DNA of 64,000 nucleotides. Source: Egibacteraceae bacterium (GTDB lineage Bacteria > Actinomycetota > Nitriliruptoria > Euzebyales > Egibacteraceae). The notes under the pieces were generated by a model that was not told the origin of the DNA, made no database searches, and was given only the letters and a program-made list of their open reading frames with translations. This document shows, piece after piece, positions 27,000 to 36,062 of this stretch. Each line of letters begins with the position of its first letter. Position 1 is the first letter of the stretch. The stretch spans positions 63,572-127,571 of the forward strand of contig JAUJNX010000009.1 of NCBI GenBank assembly GCA_030447925.1, given 5' to 3'. The position numbers and the translations under genes are program-made.

Positions 27000-27835
27000 C
27001 CACCGTCGCCGCGCCCACCCCCACCATCGCCACGCCGGGCTCGTCCGGCGGGCGCGCCGCCAACGCCTTCCGCGACGCGGTCGCGGTCACCGGGCGCAAC
27101 CTCAAGCACTGGACCCGCCAGCCCCAGCTGATCGTCTTCTCGACGATCCAGCCGGTGATGTTCACCCTGCTGTTCAACTTCGTCTTCGGCAGCACGCTGG
27201 ACAGCGCGCCCGGCTTCGAGCAGGTCGACTACACCGACTTCCTCATGGCCGGCATCTTCGCGCAGACCGTGGCGTTCGGCGCCACCCAGACCGGCGTGGG
27301 GCTGGCGGAGGACCTGGGGGGCGGCATGATCGACCGCTTCAAGTCGCTGCCCATGGCCCGGTCCGCCGTCCTGGTCGGGCGGACCACGTCGGACCTGGTC
27401 CGCAACCTGTTCGTCCTGGCGCTGCTGGTGACCATGGGCTACATCGTCGGCTTCAACTTCCAGAACGGCGTGGGCAACGCGCTGCTCGCGCTGGCGCTGG
27501 TGGCGGCGTTCGGGTACGCGTTCTCGTGGATCTTCGCGTTCGTGGGGCTCGCGGTGCCCAACGCGGAGTCGGCGCAGGCGGCCAGCTTCCTGCTGGTCTT
27601 CCCGTTCACGTTCGCCAGCTCGGCGTTCGTCCCGACCGAGCCGATGCCCGCCGTTCTGCGGGCCTTCGCGGAGAACCAGCCGATCACCGCGCTCATCAAC
27701 GCGGTCCGCGCGCTGGCCATCGGCGGGCCCTTCGGGGCCGACACGACCGAGTGGGTGCTGCGCTCGCTGGCCTGGACCGCGGGGCTGCTGGCCGTGTTCA
27801 TCCCCCTGGCCGTGGGGCGCTACCGCCGCCTCTGA
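26996..27835 (+). CDS. ABC-2 type transporter permease (DrrB-like)
   Basis: 279 residues with six hydrophobic segments and the ABC-2 pattern: NLKHWTRQPQLIVFSTIQPVMFTLLFNFVFG at the N-terminus, GGGMIDRFKSLPMARSAVLVGRTTSDL in the middle, and the QAASFLLVFPFTFASSAFVPTEPMP then FAENQPITALINAVRAL C-terminal segment. Partner of the upstream ATPase (ATGA overlap). Confidence 0.92.
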   Translation: MTTVAAPTPTIATPGSSGGRAANAFRDAVAVTGRNLKHWTRQPQLIVFSTIQPVMFTLLFNFVFGSTLDSAPGFEQVDYTDFLMAGIFAQTVAFGATQTGVGLAEDLGGGMIDRFKSLPMARSAVLVGRTTSDLVRNLFVLALLVTMGYIVGFNFQNGVGNALLALALVAAFGYAFSWIFAFVGLAVPNAESAQAASFLLVFPFTFASSAFVPTEPMPAVLRAFAENQPITALINAVRALAIGGPFGADTTEWVLRSLAWTAGLLAVFIPLAVGRYRRL

Positions 27836-27845
27836 GCGGCGCCGC

Positions 27846-27851
27846 TACGCT
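27846..27851 (+). promoter_or_regulatory. -10 element TACGCT for cysS, probably leaderless
   Basis: TACGCT ends 6 bases before ATG 27858; there is no Shine-Dalgarno in the 22-base gap after the permease gene. Confidence 0.4.
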
Positions 27852-27857
27852 GCGGCG

Positions 27858-29243
27858 ATGCGGCTCACCAACACCCTGACCAGGACCGAGGAGGAGCTCG
27901 TCCCGCGGGACGAGGGGCGGGTCACCCTCTACGTCTGCGGCCAGACGGTGCAGAACGTGCCCCACTTCGGCCACGCCAGGGCCGCGATCGTGCCGGACGT
28001 CCTGCGCCGCTACCTCGAGTGGCGCGGGTTCGACGTCCTGCACGTGCGCAACGTCACCGACATCGACGACAAGATCATCGACCGCGCGCGCGAGGAGGGC
28101 ACGTCCGCCGCGGTCGTGGCGGAGAAGTACACGCGCATCTCCGAGCGCGAGATGGACCGCCTGGGCGTCCTCCCGCCGCACGTGATGCCGCGCGCCACCG
28201 GTCACGTCATCGAGATGATCGACCTCATCGAGCGGCTCGTCGACGGCGGCCACGCCTACGAGGGCGGCGGGGACGTCTTCTTCGCCGTGCGCAGCTTCCC
28301 CGGGTACGGGAAGCTGTCGGGCCGCGACGTCGACGAGCTGCGCGCCGGCGCCCGCGTCGACCCCGACGAGCGCAAGCGCGACCCCGCCGACTTCGTCCTG
28401 TGGAAGGCGGCCAAGCCGGGCGAGCCGAGCTGGCCGTCGCCGTGGGGGCTGGGGCGCCCCGGCTGGCACATCGAGTGCTCGGCGATGGCGCGGCGGTACC
28501 TGGGGGACGGCTTCGACATCCACGCGGGCGGGATGGACCTGGTCTTCCCGCACCACGAGAACGAGATCGCCCAGGCGGAGGCGGCGACCGGGCGCACCTT
28601 CGCGCGGCTGTGGCTGCACAACGGGCTGCTGCACGTCGGCAACGAGAAGATGTCGAAGTCCCTCGGCAACTTCGTCACCCTGGCCGAGGCGCTGGACCGC
28701 TACGGCGCCGACGTGCTGCGGATGTTCTACCTGCAGGTCGCCTACCGCTCGCCGGTGGACCTGTCCGAGGAGCGGCTGGCGGAGGCGCAGGCCGGGCTGG
28801 AGCGCTGGCGCGCCTTTCTGCGGGCCGCCGACGGGCTGGAGGCCGACGGCTCGGGCAAGGACGAGGCCGACCGGGTGCGGGAGCGGTTCCTCGCGGCGAT
28901 GGAGGACGACCTGTCCACGCCGCGCGCCCAGGCGGCCCTGTTCGACGCCGTGACCGCGGGCAACCAGCACCTGGAGGCGGGCCGGACGGGCGAGGCCGCG
29001 GCCCTGCGCGACGTGGTGCGCGAGCTGGCCGGCGTCCTGGGCTACGCGCTGGCCGAGGACACCGGGGGCGCTGACGCCGCGCTGCTGGACGGATTGGTGC
29101 GCGAGCTGCTCGACCTGCGCGCGGAGGCCCGTGCCGCGCGCGACTTCGCGACCGGCGACCGCATCCGCGACCGCCTGGCCGCCCTGGGGGTGGTGGTCGA
29201 GGACCGCCCCGACGGCCCCCGCTGGCACCTGGACCCCCGCTGA
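27858..29243 (+). CDS. cysS: cysteinyl-tRNA synthetase
   Basis: Class I synthetase, 461 residues. HIGH-like motif PHFGHAR, zinc ligands starting [17 protein letters not shown] and [12 protein letters not shown], and KMSKS in [12 protein letters not shown]-terminal helical anticodon domain. CysS rather than MshC: there is a full ~460-residue length and C-terminal anticodon domain with [17 protein letters not shown]. rlmB follows, a common pairing. Confidence 0.95.
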   Translation: MRLTNTLTRTEEELVPRDEGRVTLYVCGQTVQNVPHFGHARAAIVPDVLRRYLEWRGFDVLHVRNVTDIDDKIIDRAREEGTSAAVVAEKYTRISEREMDRLGVLPPHVMPRATGHVIEMIDLIERLVDGGHAYEGGGDVFFAVRSFPGYGKLSGRDVDELRAGARVDPDERKRDPADFVLWKAAKPGEPSWPSPWGLGRPGWHIECSAMARRYLGDGFDIHAGGMDLVFPHHENEIAQAEAATGRTFARLWLHNGLLHVGNEKMSKSLGNFVTLAEALDRYGADVLRMFYLQVAYRSPVDLSEERLAEAQAGLERWRAFLRAADGLEADGSGKDEADRVRERFLAAMEDDLSTPRAQAALFDAVTAGNQHLEAGRTGEAAALRDVVRELAGVLGYALAEDTGGADAALLDGLVRELLDLRAEARAARDFATGDRIRDRLAALGVVVEDRPDGPRWHLDPR

Positions 29244-29305
29244 CCCCCCCGCCCGGGCCGCGAGGACCTCCCCGGCGCCGCCCGCGGCCCCGCCGCGCCG
29301 GCGAC

Positions 29306-29373
29306 GCCGGCGGCCGCGGGGAGCCCCGCCGCGGCGCCCCACGCGGTGATGCCGGCGGCCGCGGGGAGCCCCG
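29306..29373 (+). repeat. 23-bp direct repeat in the rlmB N-terminal region
   Basis: A 23-base unit beginning GCCGGCGGCCGCGGGG occurs at 29306-29328 and 29351-29373. The 45-base spacing is 15 codons; in frame 2 it encodes Gly-Asp-Ala-Gly-Gly-Arg-Gly-Glu-Pro-Arg twice. Confidence 0.7.
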
Positions 29374-30230
29374 GCCCGGCGGCGGGCCCGGCGACGCGGG
29401 CGGCGGGGGCGGACCGGGGACGGGCGCGCCGCGACGGCGGGCCCGGCGACGCGGGCGCCGATGCGCCGCGGGGGGCCGGCGCGGAACGTGCCGGACGGCC
29501 GCGACGGGAGCCGGGGGAGGGGCCCCACGTCATCCCCGGCCGGCACCCGGTCGCCGAGGCGCTGCGGGCCCGACGCCGGCTCGTCGAGATCGTGGTGGAG
29601 GACCGGCTCGCCGGCGAGCTGGCCGACGTCCGCAACGCCGCCAACGCCGCGGGCGTGGCGGCGCGGGTCGCGCCCCGCGAGGAGCTCGACGACCTCGCGG
29701 GCGGCGTCCTGCACCAGGGCGTCGTCGCGGTCCAGCGCGCCTTCCCGTACGCCCCCTGTCCGCCCTGGCCGCCGGCGACCTCGTCGTCGTCCTGGACGGG
29801 GTGACCGACCCGCAGAACCTGGGGGCGATCGCGCGCAGCGCCGAGGCGGCCGGGGCGGCGGGCCTGGTCCTGCCCCGCCGCGCGCGGCCGGGGTCGGGCC
29901 CGCGGCCGAGAAGGCCGCCGCGGGCGCCTTCGGCTGGCTGGCGGTCGCGCAGGTCCCCAACGTCGCCGCGGGCCTCGCCGAGCTGGCCGACCTCGGCTTC
30001 TGGTCCGCCGGGCTGGCGGGCGAGGCGGGGACCGACGTGTGGTCCTCGCGCCTGCTGGACGGCAAGGTCGCCCTGGTGGTCGGCGCGGAGGGCCCGGGGC
30101 TGTCCCGCCTCGTCCGCGAGCGCGTCGACGAGCTGCTGGCCATCCCCTGCGCGGCCGGCTCGACAGCCTCAACGTGAGCGCGGCCGCCGCGGTCGCGCTG
30201 TTCGAGGTCGTCCGCCGCCGCACCGGCTGA
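29346..30230 (+). pseudogene. rlmB: 23S rRNA (guanosine-2'-O-)-methyltransferase RlmB (frameshifted as read)
   Basis: SpoU-family 2'-O-methyltransferase. Substrate-binding domain HVIPGRHPVAEALRARRRLVEIVVE...VLHQGVVAV, then catalytic SPOUT knot: DLVVVLDGVTDPQNLGAIARSAEAAGAAGLVLPRR, EKAAAGAFGWLAVAQVPN, LVVGAEGPGLSRLVRERVDELLAIPC and LDSLNVSAAAAVALFEVVRRR. These pieces lie in different frames: breaks near 29752, 29882 and 30158. The Gly/Arg-rich N-terminal extension, usual for actinobacterial RlmB, probably begins upstream of the GTG/ATG at 29346/29349 in yet another frame (29250-29420). Likely functional in the cell. Confidence 0.85.
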
Positions 30231-30252
30231 CGCCCGGCCCGCGGTTCGCCAC

Positions 30253-30283
30253 TTGACAGCTCCGCCATGGGCTGGGCATAACT
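30253..30283 (+). promoter_or_regulatory. promoter upstream of the 30.4-kb secreted protein
   Basis: TTGACA (30253-30258) and ATAACT (30278-30283) with a 19-base spacer, inside a locally AT-richer stretch that also holds TAACTAACTAGT. A 5' leader of about 100 bases precedes ATG 30396. Confidence 0.5.
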
Positions 30284-30395
30284 AACTAGTCAATACGGGC
30301 TAGCTACTGCTCGTCCCGGCATTCCCCGGGGAGTTCCCCACCCCTCCCCGGACCCCGTCGTGCGGGCGCTCGCTCGCACCACCTCAGGAGCTGCC

Positions 30396-30927
30396 ATGAA
30401 GAGGGTCCTCGTCATCAGCACCATCGTCGCCGCAATGGCCCTCGGCCTCGCGCCGGGCGCCGCAGCGGACGCCGGTGATCAGGCGGTCGTGAACGTCGTC
30501 CCCGTCGTCCGGAACGCCAGCGAGCGGGCCACCGTCACGCTGACCGACAACGGCCTGACCGTGACCGCGATGGGCACGGGCGTCAACTTCGACCCGTTCA
30601 GCGAGTACGTCTCCCTCATGTACGGGCTCCAGTCGGTGCCCGTCACCACCAACGGCGTCCCCCTGCGCCGACGACGGCACCCTCGGCGCGCCCGCGGAGG
30701 CCACCGCGCGCATGTTCCTGGGCGCCTGGCTGCCGATCGTGGGCACCCAGCGCGCGCTGGTCGGGGTCAACGCCCTGACCGGCCTGGAGGAGGTCCGCAC
30801 CGTGTCGATCCGCCGCGCCGGCGGCTCGATCACCGACCCGGGCACGATCCTGCTCCCCGGCGACGTGCGGCCGAAGGTCTTCCAGATCCGCTCCTGCGGC
30901 CTGATCAACGTCACCCGCGGCAGCTAG
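30396..30927 (+). pseudogene. secreted protein of unknown function (frameshifted as read)
   Basis: Clean signal peptide MKRVLVISTIVAAMALGLAPGAAA, ATG 30396 after CAGGAG. The mature ~150 residues read DAGDQAVVNVVPVVRNASERATVTLTDNGLTVTAMG then FDPFSEYVSLMYGLQSVP; near 30666 (C-run) the frame changes and continues CADDGTLGAPAEATARMFLGAWLPIVGTQRALVGVN to VFQIRSCGLINVTRGS and a stop at 30925-30927. Two Cys could form a disulfide. The beta-rich composition hints at a CHRD- or SodC-like sandwich, but no metal ligands are evident, so I assign no function. A terminator-like hairpin follows. Confidence 0.6.
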
Positions 30928-30944
30928 CCGACCACGGCCCGGGG

Positions 30945-30963
30945 GGGCCCCGCGCGGGGGCCC
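30945..30963 (+). terminator. GC hairpin between secreted protein and parvulin genes
   Basis: GGGCCCC / GGGGCCC, 7-bp perfect stem, 5-base loop, 18 bases after the upstream stop and 28 bases before the next ATG. Confidence 0.5.
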
Positions 30964-30991
30964 ACCCCGCCCTCCGGGGAGGAACCAACGG

Positions 30992-31960
30992 ATGCGCCAC
31001 CCCAGCCTGCTGCTCCTCGCCGCCGCGGTGGCGCTCACCGGCTGCGCCGCGGCCGGCGACACCCCGCCGATCGCGGCGACCGTGGACGACACCCCCGTCC
31101 CGGTGGCCGAGGTCGACCGGATGCTCGCGTCGCTGGCGACCGACCCCGACGTCAGCGCGGCCATCGACACCGAGCCGGAGGTGGAGGCCCGGCTGCGAGG
31201 CCAGGTGCTGACCCAGCTGGTGCGCTCCACGGTGATGCGCCAGGAGGCCGCGGAGCTCGGCATCGACATCGACGACGAGCAGGTCCGCGCCTACGTCGCG
31301 GAGAACGTCGACGAGCACCTCGGCGGGCGCTGGGCCTCCTACGAGCGTTTCAAGGAACGCAAGCGCCTGTCCGAGGACGACGTGTTGGACCAGATGCGCG
31401 ACGACCTGTACCGCAACCGCATCGCCGACGAGGTCGCGCCCGCGGTGGACGTCCCGGAGGAGCGCATCCGCGACGTCTACACCGAGGGCTGGGAGGGCAG
31501 GTCGCGGGTCCGCCACATCCTGCTCGGCACGCAGGAGGAGGCGCTGACGGCCCGCCGGCGCCTTGAGGCCGGCGAGGACTTCGCGGCCCTGGTGCGCGAG
31601 CTGACCCTCGACGAGCCCTCCATCGACCAGGGCGGCGACCTCGGCCCGTGGTTCCCGGAGCAGTTCGACCCGGCCTTCGACGCGGCCGTGCGCGACGCGC
31701 GCGACGGTGATCTGGTCGGCCCCGTCGAGACCCAGTTCGGCTTCCACGTCATCGAGCGCCTGGCCCCGCCGCCCTTCGAGGCGGTGCGCGACGAGATCCA
31801 CGAGGTCCTCCTGGCCCAGGAGCGCGCCGGGCGGGTCGACCAGTGGCTCGCCGAGCGCCTGGCCGAGGCCGACGTCGAGGTCGCCGATGGCTTCGGCAGC
31901 TGGGACGCCAGCACCGCCGCCGTCGTCCCCGATCCCGCGGCCGCCACCCCCTCCTCCTGA
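30992..31960 (+). CDS. parvulin-type peptidyl-prolyl isomerase lipoprotein
   Basis: 322 residues. Lipoprotein signal MRHPSLLLLAAAVALTGC with Cys18. SurA/PrsA-like N-terminal helical chaperone part (about 20-165) then a parvulin domain: RVRHILLGTQEEALTARRRLEAGEDFAALVRELTLDEPS, QGGDLGPWFP and GDLVGPVETQFGFHVIERL, followed by a helical C-terminal segment. Assists folding of exported proteins outside the membrane. GGGAGGA precedes ATG 30992. It sits between two exported proteins, which may be its clients, though that is inference. Confidence 0.87.
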   Translation: MRHPSLLLLAAAVALTGCAAAGDTPPIAATVDDTPVPVAEVDRMLASLATDPDVSAAIDTEPEVEARLRGQVLTQLVRSTVMRQEAAELGIDIDDEQVRAYVAENVDEHLGGRWASYERFKERKRLSEDDVLDQMRDDLYRNRIADEVAPAVDVPEERIRDVYTEGWEGRSRVRHILLGTQEEALTARRRLEAGEDFAALVRELTLDEPSIDQGGDLGPWFPEQFDPAFDAAVRDARDGDLVGPVETQFGFHVIERLAPPPFEAVRDEIHEVLLAQERAGRVDQWLAERLAEADVEVADGFGSWDASTAAVVPDPAAATPSS

Positions 31961-31993
31961 CCACCCGACCGCCCCGCGACGCGGAGGAACGCC

Positions 31994-33456
31994 ATGGACC
32001 GGTCCCGCACGCTGCCCCCGCCCACCCCGCAGGCCCCGCCCGAGCCCCCGGCGGCGCCTCCGGCCGCGGGCCGCATCTCGCGCCGCGGCTTCCTGGCGGG
32101 GGTGGGCGGCGCGGCCGTGCTCGCCTCCGGCGCCACCGGCTGGGCGCTGTTCGGCCGCCCGTCGGCGGCCGGGCCGCGGGCCGAGGACTTCGACGCCGGG
32201 GTCGTGACCGCCTGGACGGCCACGACCCTGGGCATGATCGAGGCGGCCGGCTACCCGCCGCCCGTGGCGGCCCGGACGCTGGGCCACGTCGCCATCGGCC
32301 TGTACGAGTCGGTGGTCGGCGGGCTGGGCGGCGCGCCGTCGCTGGCGGCGGTCCTGCCGGGCGAGCTGGGCCGGTTGCCCTCGCCGCCCGCGGGCGTCGA
32401 GCACCACTGGCCGACGGTGGCGAACGCGGCGATGGGCCAGCTGCTGCCCGGGCTGTTCCCGATGCTGCCGGTCAGCGCGCAGCGGCGGATGGCGACGACC
32501 TACCAGGAGTTCGCCGTGCCGCGGTCACCGCGCGCCGTGCTGGACCGCTCCGTGGCCCACGGCCGCGCCGTCGGCGACGCGGTGCTGTCCTGGGCGCTGA
32601 CCGTCAGCGGGCGCGCGTCGGACCAGCGCCGCCCGACCCCCGCGCCGGAGGCGATGACCGGGCGCGGCGCGTGGGAGCCCACGCCGCCGGCGTTCGCGCC
32701 CGCGCTGCTGCCCCACTGGGGGTCCCAGCGCCCGCTGGTGATCGGCGCCGCGGGCGGCATGGACGCCCCCCCGCCGCCGGCGTACTCCGAGGAACCCGGC
32801 TCTCCCTTCCACCGCGAGGCCGTGGAGGTCTACGACACCGGTCGGGCGCTGACCGCCGAGCAGCGCGCCATCGCACGGTTCTGGGCCGACGGCGCGGGCA
32901 CCACCACCCCCGCCGGGCACTGGGCGGCGCTGCTGAACCAGGTGCTGGCCGACCGGCGCAGCGACCTGGCCGCCGCGGCGTCGGCGCACCTGCGCCTGGG
33001 CCTGGCCGTCACCGACGCCTTCGTCGCCTGCTGGCACACCAAGTACCGCTACCTGGTCCTGCGCCCGACGCCTTCGTCGCCTGCTGGCACACCAAGTACC
33101 GCTACCTGGTCCTGCGCCCGATCACCTACGTGCAGCGCGTCCTGGACCCCGCCTGGACCCCCCTGGTCGCCACCCCGCCGTTCCCCGAGTACACCTCGGG
33201 CCACTCCGTGCAGTCGGCCGCCGCCGCGCGCGTCCTGACCGGCCTGCTGGGCGAGACCGCGATCACCGATCGCACCCACGAGGAGCGGGGCCTGGGGACG
33301 CGGTCCTTCCCGTCCTTCGCCGCCGCCGCCGACGAGGCCGCCATCTCGCGGCTGTACGGCGGGATCCACTTCCGGTCCGCGATCGACCGGGGCCTGGAGC
33401 AGGGGCGGGCCGTCGGTGACGCGGTACTCGCCCTCGAGCTGACTGGCGCACGCTGA
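31994..33456 (+). pseudogene. Tat-exported vanadium-haloperoxidase/PAP2-like protein (53-bp duplication as read)
   Basis: Tat signal ISRRGFLAGVGGAAVLASG (about 28-46). The body resembles vanadium-dependent haloperoxidase/acid phosphatase relatives: WTATTLGMIEAAG and ARTLGHVAIGLYES at the N-terminus, and the active-site blocks PFPEYTSGHSVQSAAAARVL and SRLYGGIHFRSAIDRGLEQGRAVG at the C-terminus. A perfect 53-bp tandem duplication (33014-33066 and 33067-33119) adds 2 mod 3 bases and puts the last ~115 codons out of frame; deleting one copy gives a single reading frame of about 470 residues. As read the protein would stop at 33238. RBS GGAGGAACGCC before ATG 31994. Confidence 0.78.
33014..33119 (+). 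repeat. perfect 53-bp tandem duplication in the haloperoxidase-like gene
   Basis: Unit begins GACGCCTTCGTCGCC and ends CTGCGCCC; both copies are identical. It encodes the segment DAFVACWHTKYRYLVLRP twice, the second time in another frame. Confidence 0.97.
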
Positions 33457-33564
33457 GCGATCGTTCGGCAACGCACTGTCACTCTGTGCAACATCTTTTC
33501 GACTGTTCGTGCTTCACCTACTTGTCATGAACAACCGCCCCATTCCTTGCGTTTGCGAAGGTAC

Positions 33565-33586
33565 AAAGGAGGTGTCCACCGGAGGG
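33565..33586 (+). promoter_or_regulatory. tandem Shine-Dalgarno sequences before the GHKL-nuclease gene
   Basis: A perfect AAAGGAGGTG (33565-33574) lies 19 bases from ATG 33594, too far for normal initiation; a second GGAGGG (33581-33586) is 7 bases from it and is the likelier site. The 137-base leader is markedly less GC-rich than its surroundings. Confidence 0.5.
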
Positions 33587-33593
33587 CTGGGCC

Positions 33594-36047
33594 ATGCCGA
33601 CCGCGGAACCCAATTCCACGGCCCCCTCCGGGGGCCTGGGCGTCCGCGTGTCCGACGTGGTCATCGATGTCGACTACGCGATCATCGAGCACTTCTCCAA
33701 GCATCTCTACCATTCGCCGAACAAGGCGGTGGAGGAGATGGTCAGCAACGCCTTCGACGCGTTCGCGGCGCGGACCTACGTCTATCTCCCGGGCCGCCTG
33801 ACCCGCGACCGCGTGGCCGTCTGGGACGACGGCACGTCGATGGACGTGGCCCACCTGCAGGAGATGTGGTCGATCGGGCGCAGCGCCAAGCGCGACCGGG
33901 ACCGCACCGTCGCGGTGGGCGGGAGCACGCGCAAGGTGATCGGCAAGTTCGGCATCGGCAAGCTCGCGAGCTACTCGGTCGGTGAGCGCATCACCCACCT
34001 GTGCCGCGGCGGGTCGCGCTTCCTGCTGCTGTCGGTGGACTACCGCGAGCTGCGCAGCGACCTCGACGACCGCGGGCCGGGCTCCGCCGCGCGGTCGGTG
34101 AACCCCGTCCTGTCGCTCACCGAGGCCGAGGCGGCGGCGCTCGCCGCGTCCTGGTTCCCGCAGGGCTGCCGCGCCCTGACCGACCTGTGGGACACCGACA
34201 GCTGGACCCTCGCGGTCATCGACGAGCTGTCGGGCGCGGCGCTGTCGCCCAACCGCCTGCGCTGGGTCCTGGCCAACGGCATGCCGGTGCGCGCCGACTT
34301 CCGCGTCGAGGTCGACGACGAGCCGGTGGTGCCCCGGACCCCGCGCGGCGCCACCGCGGTCTGGGACCTGGGCGAGCCGCGCGTCGCGGAGTCCCTGGCC
34401 AACGCCTGGGCCGAGGCTGCGGCCGCGGGCGAGGTGGCCGGGCGCTGGGAGGTGGAGGACGGGCCGCGGCCGGACTGGCCGGCATCGGGGCCGGGACCGG
34501 TGCTGCGCTTCCCGCGCCTCGGCGCCGTCCGGGCCGAGCTGCGCCTGTTCCCCCGATCGCTGGAGGACGCCCGCGCCGCCGCCGCGGGGCGGGCGCACGG
34601 CTTCTTCCTGCTGGTCCGCGACCGCCTGGTCAACCCCGACGACCCCCTCCTGCTGCTCCCCAGCCCCTCGTGGGCGACGCTGTACCGGCTCCAGGTGCGC
34701 ATCTGGGCCGACAACCTGGACGACGAGCTGCTGGCCGACCGCGAGCGCCTGCGCTCCGACACCGCCCGCAGCCGCGAGCTGCGCACCCTCCAGGCGGGCC
34801 TGTACCGCGCCGCCTTCGCGGAGCTGGAGCGCCAGGACAACCGCCGCCTGCTCGCGTCGCGCCCGGCCAGCCTGCTGCCGACGCACTCCCGCGAGCTGTT
34901 CCGCGCCCCGCTGAACGCGCTGCTGCTGCGCCGCGACCTGCTGCCCGACGCCGCCTTCGACCTCACCGACCCGGGGGTGGAGCGCCAGGACCTCGCCGCG
35001 TCGGACCCCGTCGCGGTCGTGCGCGCGGGCGACCCGGGCTTCCGCGTCAACACCGCCCACCCCTTCTTCGTCGCCCTGCAGAAGCGGCTCGGGCGGGGCC
35101 AGCGCGCGCAGGAGGCGCTGCGGGCCTTCGACCTGCTCGCCGTCGGCGAGCGCCTGCTCGAGGGCTTCCTGTACGACGAGGGCATCGCCGACCGGCGCAT
35201 CGAGGCGGTGCTGCGCTGGCGCGACCAGCTGCTGCGCGCCCTGGCCGTGCAGTACGCCGACTCGCCGGAGGAGGTCGTCCGCGAGGTGCTGTCCGCGTCG
35301 TACGCGGGCGCGGCGCGCTTCGAGAACGCGCTCGCCGACCTGTTCGCCTCCATGGGCTTCATCGCGACCCGATCGGGGCGGTCCGGCACCGACGACGTGC
35401 TGGTGCTGGGGCCCACCGGCACCACCTCGACGCGCTTCACCATCGAGGCGAAGGGGTCGCACCGGGCCGTGGCCAACGACGGGGCGGAGATCGCGGGCGC
35501 CGCGGCCCACCGCGACGCGGCCGGGGCGACCCACGCGATCGTCGTCGCCCGGTCGTTCGCGGGCTTCCAGCGCGGCGAGGCGCACCGCGCCGCGGTGCTG
35601 GCGGAGTGCCGGTCGGTGGGCGGGGTGTCGGTCGCCACGGTCCAGACCCTGGTCGAGCTGCACGACGCCGTGCGCCGCTTCAGCTACCCCCTCAACCTCA
35701 TCCTGCCGGTGCTCGCGGTCGTCGAGCCGCCCGACGACAAGCGCCGCCGCGTGGCGGAGCTGGCCCAGCCGGTGGAGCACTTCGACTACCGCGAGCTGCT
35801 CGAGGACATCTGGCGCCGCCAGCAGGAGGAGGCCCAGGACAACGTCGTGGCCTACCGCAGCGTGTGGCAGTCCCGGCCGGAGTGGCGCCGGGACATGACC
35901 TTCGAGGAGTTCACCGCCAAGCTCATCGCGCTGGAGGTGATGTCGCGCGGCCTGATCCGCCTGTCCACCGACACCCGCGAGATCGAGCTGGTCCAGGCGC
36001 CGGTGATCATCGCCGACAAGATCCAGCGCGGCCTGCGCGCCGCCTGA
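33594..36047 (+). CDS. GHKL ATPase fused to PD-(D/E)xK nuclease-like domain, candidate defence protein
   Basis: 817 residues, one gene on its own. N-terminal GHKL (Hsp90/MutL/MORC-type) ATPase: N-box EEMVSNAFDA (47-56), G1 DDGTSM (78-83), G2 GKFGIGKLASY (117-127). Residues ~260-560 are a middle region with LRLFPRSLEDARA and LVRDRLVNPDD, reminiscent of the transducer domain of such ATPases. From ~577 a restriction-endonuclease-like fold: ENALADLFASMGF, then Asp600/601 and Glu618-x-Lys620 (FTIEAKGSH), followed by AAHRDAAGATHAIVVARSF. The rest (650-817) is helical. GHKL ATPases tied to nucleases are known from MORC/MutL-like proteins in restriction-modification contexts; no methylase or partner is visible here. 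Function in DNA restriction is inference. Confidence 0.75.
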   Translation: MPTAEPNSTAPSGGLGVRVSDVVIDVDYAIIEHFSKHLYHSPNKAVEEMVSNAFDAFAARTYVYLPGRLTRDRVAVWDDGTSMDVAHLQEMWSIGRSAKRDRDRTVAVGGSTRKVIGKFGIGKLASYSVGERITHLCRGGSRFLLLSVDYRELRSDLDDRGPGSAARSVNPVLSLTEAEAAALAASWFPQGCRALTDLWDTDSWTLAVIDELSGAALSPNRLRWVLANGMPVRADFRVEVDDEPVVPRTPRGATAVWDLGEPRVAESLANAWAEAAAAGEVAGRWEVEDGPRPDWPASGPGPVLRFPRLGAVRAELRLFPRSLEDARAAAAGRAHGFFLLVRDRLVNPDDPLLLLPSPSWATLYRLQVRIWADNLDDELLADRERLRSDTARSRELRTLQAGLYRAAFAELERQDNRRLLASRPASLLPTHSRELFRAPLNALLLRRDLLPDAAFDLTDPGVERQDLAASDPVAVVRAGDPGFRVNTAHPFFVALQKRLGRGQRAQEALRAFDLLAVGERLLEGFLYDEGIADRRIEAVLRWRDQLLRALAVQYADSPEEVVREVLSASYAGAARFENALADLFASMGFIATRSGRSGTDDVLVLGPTGTTSTRFTIEAKGSHRAVANDGAEIAGAAAHRDAAGATHAIVVARSFAGFQRGEAHRAAVLAECRSVGGVSVATVQTLVELHDAVRRFSYPLNLILPVLAVVEPPDDKRRRVAELAQPVEHFDYRELLEDIWRRQQEEAQDNVVAYRSVWQSRPEWRRDMTFEEFTAKLIALEVMSRGLIRLSTDTREIELVQAPVIIADKIQRGLRAA

Positions 36048-36062
36048 CCGGCGCCGCCCGGT

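Noticed and set aside
33509..33985. A 158-codon plus-strand frame overlapping the GHKL-nuclease start
   Set aside because: It is another frame of the ATPase gene, starts inside the promoter region and has no protein-like pattern.
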